Shown here: positions 15,644 to 20,405 of the stretch, piece after piece | Position numbering within the stretch: the first letter of the stretch is position 1 | Layout of the letters: every line of letters begins with the position of its first letter | Assembly (NCBI GenBank): GCA_035938215.1 | Contig: DASZHC010000215.1 | Coordinates: 1-20,405 of the forward strand | Reading direction: 5' to 3' | Length of the DNA: 20,405 nucleotides | From: DASZHC01 sp035938215 | Lineage (GTDB): Bacteria; Verrucomicrobiota; Verrucomicrobiia; Chthoniobacterales; JAFAMB01 | Program-made: the position numbers and the translations under genes | The notes under the pieces: generated by a model | Seen by the model: only the letters and a program-made list of their open reading frames with translations | Databases searched by the model: none | What the model was told of the DNA's origin: nothing

Positions 15644-15741
15644 GAACACGGAACACAGAACACAGAAGTCAGAAGTCAGAAGTCAGAATCTCGAACCCCG
15701 CCCTCCGAACTCCGAACTCCGAACTCTAAACCCCGAACCAG
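15644..15741. repeat. Fourteen phased 7-bp units (GAAnnnn)
   Basis: Read from 15644 in steps of seven: GAACACG, GAACACA (x2), GAAGTCA (x3), GAATCTC, GAACCCC, GCCCTCC, GAACTCC (x2), GAACTCT, AAACCCC, GAACCAG. Phase never slips. The period of 7 is incompatible with coding. Sister arrays lie at 16005-16057 and 16888-16908. Confidence 0.85.
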
Positions 15742-16004
15742 CCTCCAGCTCTCTACCGATCATCGTTTCATTGCTGGCCGATTCCCTGGAGCTGGAGGGC
15801 CCCCGCTCCGTTGGCGCCGCGAAAGGGTGCTGATCTCGGTTTACCGGTGCGGCGAAAGACCTCAGCGAGCTCAGTCGAGCCGCTCCGAGTGAGCCGCCGC
15901 GCGCCTTAAGTTGTAGCTCGTCAAGGTGCGGCGTCTCGTCGGGAGGCTCGACCCGGAAATTGGGGCAGCCTCCAAATCGGCGGCTGCGATGGAAAGAACG
16001 ACGA

Positions 16005-16057
16005 GAATACAGAAGACAGAAGCACCTCGAACGCCGAACTCCGAACCCCGGAACGGG
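16005..16057. repeat. Phased 7-bp array, second copy
   Basis: GAATACA, GAAGACA, GAAGCAC, a 3-base break (CTC), then GAACGCC, GAACTCC, GAACCCC, one base, GAACGGG. Same orientation and consensus as the 15644-15741 array. Confidence 0.75.
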
Positions 16058-16119
16058 GACTCCAGCCACAGATTTCACAGAGATGCACAGATGGGTGGAG
16101 CTTCCGAAACGGCCAATCG

Positions 16120-16291
16120 CGAAGATCAACGGCGAACAGTGAGCGCTGAGCTGCTCGGAGTCCCGCCCAGGCAAGCCTTCACCTGGCTGAAGGCTCTTGT
16201 GGAGCAAGGAGCCTTGACGAAGACGAAACGGCCGGTCCGTTATGCCACTAAAATCCTCGAAAAGCAAAATCGATTGCCGAAGAAGACTTGA
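16120..16291 (+). pseudogene. C-terminal winged-helix-like fragment
   Basis: The last part of an open frame reads VSAELLGVPPRQAFTWLKAL then VEQGALTKTKRPVRYATK, which looks like a winged-helix DNA-binding module: helix, turn, recognition helix, wing. Upstream in the same frame the sequence is the repeat region, so the gene's front is missing. The TGA is at 16289-16291. The 3' end forms an inverted repeat with the sequence after it. I do not know the parent family; the call as a remnant is inference. Confidence 0.45.
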
Positions 16292-16324
16292 CGCATCTGC
16301 ACCAGATTTGCTTTTCAAGGAATT
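16251..16324. repeat. Inverted repeat related to 6470-6563
   Basis: ATCCTCGAAAAGCAAAATC near 16253-16271 and GATTTGCTTTTCAAGGAATT at 16305-16324 are near-complementary with two small indels. The core CCTTGAAAAGCAAA is the same as in the 6470-6563 element, and here too the left arm covers the last codons of a reading frame. Confidence 0.6.
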
Positions 16325-16332
16325 CTTTCTCC

Positions 16333-16725
16333 ATGCCACACTACTGCCACATCTGCGGCCGGAATCGTAGCAACGAGAAGTTCTCCGGGCGGGGCCATCG
16401 CGATCATATATGCAAGGATTGCCAGCGTTTGCCTCGCGTGGAACGCGACCGCATCGATGAGCTTTATGGCTTTCTCGATCAGTCACACATCTCACCAAAA
16501 AACGTAGGGCGTTTGAAGATCCTCGCTCAGCATGCCGACAGTGGAGTCAGGCAATTGGCGAATTTGCTCCTGGAAGTTGCCCGCGTAAAACCGTACAAAC
16601 GGCGACGATGGAACTTCCTGGCCCAAAAACACCCGAGCCTCTTTGTGCGCCTGAAGGCATTGTGCGACGACGATCTCCCTGGCGACGCTCCGGAGTCCTT
16701 AGCCGGCCCGGAATTGCCATTTTGA
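16333..16725 (+). CDS. Small zinc-ribbon protein, unknown
   Basis: A 130-residue protein. The N-terminal zinc ribbon has Cys5-x2-Cys8 (YCHICGRN) and Cys27-x2-Cys30 (HICKDCQRL), with a basic linker between them (NEKFSGRGHRDH). The remaining 100 residues look helical and basic (RLKILAQHADSGVRQLANLLLEVARV, PYKRRRWNFL). Such a build suits nucleic-acid or ribosome binding, but no function is known to me. I start at ATG 16333 because the upstream codons of the frame lie in the inverted repeat. Probably cytoplasmic. Confidence 0.8.
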   Translation: MPHYCHICGRNRSNEKFSGRGHRDHICKDCQRLPRVERDRIDELYGFLDQSHISPKNVGRLKILAQHADSGVRQLANLLLEVARVKPYKRRRWNFLAQKHPSLFVRLKALCDDDLPGDAPESLAGPELPF

Positions 16726-16887
16726 TCGTGCTCCGCACGCAACCAAGCTGCTGCACCGGGACATGGACTTCGACGCGTTAGCCAGATCGCTTGATCGATA
16801 CACAATGCTTCTTTGTAGGAACCGGCGAGAAACTTCCCTATCAAGGGAATGGGTTTCCTTGTGCAGACTGGTCACATCGCTAACCTC

Positions 16888-16908
16888 GAACTTCGAACTC
16901 CGAACCGC
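16888..16908. repeat. Phased 7-bp array, third copy
   Basis: GAACTTC, GAACTCC, GAACCGC in phase, downstream of the leftward zinc-ribbon membrane protein gene. Same orientation as the other two arrays. Confidence 0.6.
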
Positions 16909-16929
16909 CTGCGCGCAACTTCGCGGTAC

Positions 16930-17238
16930 TCAGGAAAGCTCCCAACACGCGGGCAGCGGCGCTCGAATCAGCGCAAGCAGGATGACGATTGCAGCCAGCC
17001 CGACGGCGAGGATCAACAAGGTCTTGTTGAAGATAATCAACCGGGGCCGATTTTGACTCTGCTCCCATGGAAACATTCGGCAGCAATACTGTTCCACATC
17101 GAGCAGTGACTCCTCCCCGGTTGCTTCCACCAGCAGACCCGGTTCGAAAGCTCTCTCGCACTCCGCACAAATCGTCGAATCGTCCGCGATTGCCACGCCG
17201 CAGATGTCACAGCGATCGGGCTCCTGCTCCTTGTCCAT
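16930..17238 (-). CDS. Zinc-ribbon protein with C-terminal membrane helix
   Basis: A 102-residue protein. Cys10-x2-Cys13 (RCDICGVA) and Cys24-x2-Cys27 (TICAECERA) form a zinc ribbon. After a short acidic middle (EATGEESLLDVEQYCC) comes one membrane helix, IIFNKTLLILAVGLAAIVILLALI (about residues 68-92), and a short tail. The zinc ribbon should face the cytoplasm with a C-terminal anchor. ATG start. Function unknown. It converges with the other zinc-ribbon gene (16333-16725) across the third 7-bp array. Confidence 0.8.
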   Translation of the reverse strand: MDKEQEPDRCDICGVAIADDSTICAECERAFEPGLLVEATGEESLLDVEQYCCRMFPWEQSQNRPRLIIFNKTLLILAVGLAAIVILLALIRAPLPACWELS

Positions 17239-17299
17239 TTACCATCTTGCCTCATTGGCGGCGCGTTCGCAATTGCCTGCATCTCGCGTCCCGGGCTAT

Positions 17300-17513
17300 C
17301 GATACCTGAACGGACAGAAACCAGTTCGTAAATCAGAATGACCACCCGGCTGGGGATCACGCCGAGCCTTTTCGCCAACGCTTGCTCATTGCATGACGGA
17401 GTTCCGGCGAGGCGCAAGATTCCCGCATGAGGGGGGAATACCCATGAACTTTGTTTCGTTCGCCAAACGATCAGCCGCGTGCGCGCCGAGTTGAGAGAGT
17501 AGAAATGCCCCAC
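17300..17513 (-). pseudogene. marR-family regulator remnant
   Basis: Leftward frame with PPHAGILRLAGTPSCNEQAL then AKRLGVIPSRVVILIYELVS. This is the start of the MarR winged helix: helix 2, the turn, and a recognition helix of the LGVxPSRVVxLIxEL type. After about residue 60 the family resemblance stops, so the wing and dimerisation helices are lost. It is divergent from an SDR remnant starting 43 bases away, a common regulator/target arrangement. Confidence 0.65.
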
Positions 17514-17555
17514 CGCTGGGCCCTGATCTGCAGGATCTCAAAGCATAATAAGAAA

Positions 17556-17652
17556 ATGGATCTCGAATTAAAAGGTAAAGTGGGCAATCATCACCCGAGG
17601 GAGTGCAGGCGTCGGCCTCGCCTTCACGGAAGGCCTTGCGGCCGTGAGAAAT
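17556..17652 (+). pseudogene. N-terminal SDR oxidoreductase remnant
   Basis: ATG at 17556 begins MDLELKGKV, a typical SDR start. One inserted G then shifts the frame; in the next frame the sequence reads AIITRGSAGVGLAFTEGLAA, the Rossmann TGGSxGVG motif with one Gly changed to Arg. The resemblance ends at about 17650. Only about 35 codons remain of a family of about 250 residues. Confidence 0.7.
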
Positions 17653-17753
17653 CCTAAATCTGCGTCAAGCCTATTGACCCGAAGACCGCGGCTAGGCTAG
17701 AAACGTCAAGTTATGGGCCGAAGTTTCGTTCGGTTCGCCAGGAATTTTCCACA

Positions 17754-18287
17754 ATGATTCTCGGAACTTTGAATCCGCAACTGTCGCAAATCTGGTGGAT
17801 ATTTCTGCTCAAAGGGCTCGCAGGTGTCATCCTGGGATTTTTTCTGCTCACCGAGCCTGCTGCTACCATCGTTGCACTTGCGACACTGCTGGGCTTTTAC
17901 TGGCTCGTCCAGGGAGTGCTTTCGCTGGTCCAGGTCTTCGTTGATCGCTCAATTCCCTGGATCTGGTCTCTCCTCACCGGCATTGTCGGGATTATCGCCG
18001 GACTGTTCGTTTTGAGACACCCTCTCATCGCGGCGCTAACCGTGCCGACGGTGATCGTGATCATCCTCGGTGTACAGGGGCTGATCATGGGGGTGTTGGA
18101 GATCATCAGCGGATTGAGAGGCGGCGGTTTCGGGTCATTCATTCTAGGGGCGATAAACCTCCTGGTCGGTTTGCTGCTGCTCAGTTCGCCTGTCGCGGCG
18201 GCATTCGCGGTCCCAATTGTTTTCGGAGTGCTCCTCCTGATTCAGGGCGTGGGGCTCATTTTTCTGGCATTTCGGCTTCGGCAATGA
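17754..18287 (+). CDS. HdeD/DUF308 family membrane protein
   Basis: A 177-residue integral membrane protein with six predicted helices, built from repeated Gly-rich helix pairs such as WWIFLLKGLAGVILGFFLLTEP, WIWSLLTGIVGIIAGLFVLRHP and FGSFILGAINLLVGLLLLSSP. This threefold repeat is the mark of the HdeD (DUF308) family; E. coli HdeD is linked to acid resistance at high cell density. ATG start, no strong ribosome site. The role here is unknown beyond the family. It stands alone between the SDR remnant and the MITE-like element. Confidence 0.9.
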   Translation: MILGTLNPQLSQIWWIFLLKGLAGVILGFFLLTEPAATIVALATLLGFYWLVQGVLSLVQVFVDRSIPWIWSLLTGIVGIIAGLFVLRHPLIAALTVPTVIVIILGVQGLIMGVLEIISGLRGGGFGSFILGAINLLVGLLLLSSPVAAAFAVPIVFGVLLLIQGVGLIFLAFRLRQ

Positions 18288-18471
18288 GGGGCGGCTGGAT
18301 CCGCCTAAGTTGTCAGAGCCAGTGATCAATGGACGAGAGACGGAATTCTCGGCGGCACGACGCCCAGGATTGAGCCGATACGTCTCGGCCTTCGCAAGAC
18401 GCTTCGCTGCGCTCATTGCGATTCGGGCCTTCCGCGTCTTAAGCATGCCCAAGTGCTTTTGCAGATTAGCC

Positions 18472-18694
18472 CTAGTGCACCGTCTCCTAAATCCCTTTGG
18501 TTTCGCCGCAGGCCAGTTGGCTGTTTTTCAAGGCGCGAGCGAAGCGCCCATCCCGCCCCACTTTTATGCAGCCCGGGAGAGACCAAGAGTACCAGGAATA
18601 TAGAAAGTGGAGCAGGATGCGCCCTCCTCGCGCCTTGCTGGCGGTCCATTTTGAACGCAACGAAGCCCAAGGGATTTAGGAGACAGTACACTAG
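18472..18694. mobile_element. MITE-like inverted-repeat element, 223 bp
   Basis: The ends 18472-18505 and 18661-18694 are inverted copies matching at 30 of 34 bases, starting CTAGTGCACCGTCTCC on the left and CTAGTGTACTGTCTCC on the other strand at the right. The inner parts are also complementary in an imperfect way (CAAGGCGCGAG and CCACTTT occur in both arms), so the whole element can fold into one long stem. It has no transposase. A half-length relative lies at 19515-19590. No clear target duplication is visible. It ends 63 bases before the PAS gene. Confidence 0.75.
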
Positions 18695-18757
18695 ACTTTA
18701 AACACCACTAATCGTAGCATAGACTGCATTTGCTGATCCGGAAGCCCTCGGACTCCT

Positions 18758-19342
18758 ATGAAAGCCTCCCTGGATTCTATAGCTCTCTGTTCCGCGCTAA
18801 ACCGTTTCGGCTTGCCTCGCGCTGTAGCGCACGCAGGAGCCGATACCTTTATTGCTTGGAACCAAGCCTTTTTGGACAGGACAGGCTTTTCAGCGGAGGC
18901 GATTCGAATCGCTGGTATTAACAAGCGACTCACGTTGGCAGAGACCGTACAAGGGGAGCTTGGGGCACTCGAGGGCTTACCTGACAACGTGGAAATTTCA
19001 TCTTGTGTACTTAGCTGCCCTTCGAAGGAAGGCTTTGCTACTGGACATGCGGTGAAAAACGCCGAAGGCTATTTGCTTCTGATGTTGGACGTTTGCGATC
19101 CGCTTGCTGACGTGTTTGCGCACGGGCAAACAGTAGGGCGCAAACAAGAGCGAGATCGGATCAGACGGCTCTTACACGATGCGCTAAGCCCTCAACTTTT
19201 GGTCGCGTTATTTGCGATAGCCGGTGCGGAAGCAAAGGCGGAGGAGGAAGGTCACGAAGAGGCTAAAGAGTTGGCAAGGGCAATGAAAGCACTAGAAGAG
19301 GCAATCGATAATATTGTCAGGGCGCTTGAGAAGCCCGGTTGA
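18758..19342 (+). CDS. PAS protein with histidine-kinase-like dimerisation helix, no ATPase
   Basis: A 194-residue cytoplasmic protein. Residues about 18-115 look like a PAS sensor module (ADTFIAWNQAFLDRTGFSAEAI is the typical PAS helix). Then RKQERDRIRRLLHDALSPQLL with His140-Asp141 matches the first helix of HisKA_3 (NarX/DesK-type) kinases, followed by an Ala/Glu-rich second helix (AEAKAEEEGHEEAKELARAM). It ends there with its own stop; the HATPase_c domain of a kinase is missing. It may be a phosphotransfer or dimerisation partner, or a truncated kinase. No response regulator is nearby. ATG start. Confidence 0.8.
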   Translation: MKASLDSIALCSALNRFGLPRAVAHAGADTFIAWNQAFLDRTGFSAEAIRIAGINKRLTLAETVQGELGALEGLPDNVEISSCVLSCPSKEGFATGHAVKNAEGYLLLMLDVCDPLADVFAHGQTVGRKQERDRIRRLLHDALSPQLLVALFAIAGAEAKAEEEGHEEAKELARAMKALEEAIDNIVRALEKPG

Positions 19343-19386
19343 ACCGTCTGCGCCCCTCGAGCCTAAGCCGGCGCGCGCCGTCAGTT

Positions 19387-19505
19387 TCAATAGTGGCAGC
19401 GACATCGCAGGAATGTGATGGTGTTTTTCTCGATCTTGTAAACAAGCCTGTGTTCCCCAGTGATTCGGGCGGCTCCACGCACCCTTGAACATCATACACC
19501 ATTCG
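19387..19505 (-). pseudogene. yoeB: yoeB-type toxin C-terminal remnant
   Basis: Leftward frame ending RITGEHRLVYKIEKNTITFL then RCRCHY and a stop at 19387-19389. This matches the C-terminus of YoeB toxins (RRIxxEHRLVYxI... CRYHY), an mRNA-cutting family. Just upstream, GAWSR belongs to the family's GYWSRR but in another frame, so there is an indel at about 19470. The N-terminal half is missing. It lies next to the element half-copy at 19515-19590. Confidence 0.75.
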
Positions 19506-19514
19506 TGAAATGTC

Positions 19515-19590
19515 CTAGTGTCCTGTCCCCGAAATAGCATGTATTTTGTTGCGATCAAAATGGGCCGTCGACAAGGCGCGAGGAGCGGAG
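19515..19590. mobile_element. Half-length copy of the 18472-18694 element
   Basis: CTAGTGTCCTGTCCCC at the start, then ATCAAAATGGGCCG and CAAGGCGCGAGGAG align with the outer and middle parts of the right half of the full element (roughly 58 of 75 bases, one gap). Only one half is present. It lies between the antitoxin and toxin remnants. Confidence 0.65.
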
Positions 19591-19768
19591 CATATTCGAA
19601 ATCCTCGTCAGCTTGTTTGCCTGCTGCATCCAGTCGACCAGCCTTGATGTCCTCTTCGATCTGACGATCCCACTGATCAGCCATGAATTGCTCAAACCAT
19701 GCAGAGAATCGAGCGAGCTCTTCGGCCGAAAGCCGTGAAACCGCCGATTCGAGATCCTCAATACTCAT
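19591..19768 (-). pseudogene. Antitoxin gene, 3' end replaced by element sequence
   Basis: Leftward from ATG 19768: MSIEDLESAVSRLSAEELAR, then FSAWFEQFMADQWDRQIEED and IKAGRLDAAGKQADEDFE, the usual body of short RelB-like antitoxins that precede RelE/ParE-type toxins. At about residue 58 the frame runs into the 19515-19590 element, continues through it and into toxin-derived sequence, ending at 19292 in an artificial fusion. Antitoxins of this kind usually end within about 10 residues of this point, so most of the protein may be intact. An upstream ATG at 19807 is less likely. Confidence 0.65.
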
Positions 19769-19807
19769 AACTCGCAAACTAGCAATGATGCAGGAGCGCG
19801 TGTCCAA

Positions 19808-20375
19808 CAGAACCTTTGCATCTCAACCGGTGTCTCCAGCAAAGTTGAAGGGTACGGGCTACGTGCTGTTGCCGAGAAAATCTTCAGTGTCCACAGCTTC
19901 TCGCAACTGGTTCTACTCGACTATGAAGCAACAAAATTCTCTCTTTGGCCGGGTACCATTTGTCATTGAAGAATCTGCGGCCCCGACCCAGCAATATGTT
20001 CTAGGAGATGCAGAATGTGAACTGCGTCGGTTGGTCAGCCAATACAGAATTCCATCGCTCCAGAAAACTCATTGCCGCAGCTTGCGCAGGTGCGTTGGAG
20101 CTCTGTGCTCATGTTCCTAACGGCCCTTCAGCCACAATCTCAGCCGAAACCAACACCAGCTCTACCGAGTGGTTCCAGGATTTCGTTAATCACCTTCGTG
20201 TTATTGGGTCGGCTTAATGGCTCATTTTTCGCTCGGATGATGTCGGATTTCGGCTATTATGCGTATTACACTGGTAAACGCTAATAAACAGATAGAGGCT
20301 TTTTCTGAAAAAGTGTTCTGACTCGGCATCTATCAGCGAATTTTATTCACCGTAAGCGATTGATTATGAGCGACT
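19808..20375. other. Unassigned stretch before the tRNA
   Basis: No confident gene. On the plus strand PTQQYVLGDAECELRRLVSQ (near 19983-20043) recalls the N-terminus of some SAM-dependent methyltransferases (YVLGxxExELxRL), but the sequence then diverges without the SAM-binding motif. If real it is a short remnant. A weak AT hairpin (CTTTTT/AAAAAG) lies near 20300. Confidence 0.35.
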
Positions 20376-20405
20376 TGGAGCGGGCAAAGGGAATCGAACC
20401 CTCAT
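20376..20405 (-). tRNA. 3' part of a tRNA, probably tRNA-Gly (cut by window end)
   Basis: On the minus strand the last bases read GAGGGTTCGATTCCCTT, a T-arm with the TTCGATT loop, then TGCCCGC, T and CCA: the 3' acceptor strand, discriminator U and encoded CCA. The acceptor TGCCCGC with discriminator U fits tRNA-Gly. The anticodon lies outside the window, so the identity is tentative. Confidence 0.8.

Larger units (their letters stand above)
15556..16119. other. Repeat-rich intergenic stretch
   Basis: No convincing gene. It contains two phased 7-bp arrays (15644-15741 and 16005-16057) and between them GC-rich sequence with many short inverted repeats. Open frames on both strands, including a long minus-strand one, translate the repeats and have Ser/Arg-rich compositions. 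Confidence 0.6.

Noticed and set aside
15644..15741. Possible CRISPR array
   Set aside because: Units are only 7 bp with no spacers of CRISPR size and no cas genes; it is a simple phased tandem repeat.
15683..16498. Long minus-strand open frame of 271 codons
   Set aside because: It translates the 7-bp arrays and the complement of the zinc-ribbon gene, has a Ser/Arg/Cys-rich composition and no domain.
18144..18452. Small basic leftward frame starting MGMLKTRKARIAMSAAKRLA
   Set aside because: The first 30 residues look protein-like but the frame then runs across the HdeD gene on the other strand; no family recognised.

Overview
The window looks like a piece of a Verrucomicrobia genome, probably a soil lineage such as Chthoniobacterales / Candidatus Udaeobacter. 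This is an inference from style, not from a marker gene. The clues are Ser/Pro/Thr-rich linkers behind signal peptides and a lipobox, small secreted Gly/Tyr-rich proteins, mostly absent Shine-Dalgarno sequences, and many short dispersed repeats between genes.

Layout. Positions 1-748 hold no convincing gene but several palindromes, including a perfect 32-bp one at 111-142. A leftward cell-envelope cluster follows: a peptidoglycan amidase (2682-3758), a TIGR01777-type epimerase (1647-2537) and a HAD hydrolase (749-1642). Diverging from it is a rightward pair: a 658-residue fusion of an MGDG-synthase/GT28-type glycosyltransferase with a PHP phosphoesterase domain (3912-5888), overlapping by one base a YihX-type HAD phosphatase (5888-6502). 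Leftward genes from 6564 to 9572 encode a lipoprotein, an unknown CxxC protein, a double-ACT regulator-like protein and a secreted pair joined by an ATGA overlap. purS (9727-9987) reads rightward and is followed by the wreck of an sbcC exonuclease gene.

From about 10 kb on the window decays. Besides sbcC I can recognise remnants of a glcD-type FAD oxidase, a divergent marR/SDR pair, a winged-helix gene end and a toxin-antitoxin pair. Intact genes among them are a small membrane protein, a secreted Gly/Tyr-rich protein, a Tat-exported aldo/keto reductase, an L,D-transpeptidase, two small zinc-ribbon proteins on opposite strands, an HdeD/DUF308 membrane protein and a PAS protein with a histidine-kinase-like helix but no ATPase domain. 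The window ends in the 3' part of a tRNA, probably tRNA-Gly, on the minus strand.

Non-coding structure is the most distinctive part. A 223-bp MITE-like inverted-repeat element (18472-18694) has a half-length relative (19515-19590) sitting inside the antitoxin remnant. Phased 7-bp (GAAnnnn) and 6-bp (GAGnnC) arrays recur between genes. Two related stem-forming elements lie at gene 3' ends (6470-6563 and 16251-16324). Three stacked hairpins lie at 10718-10856.
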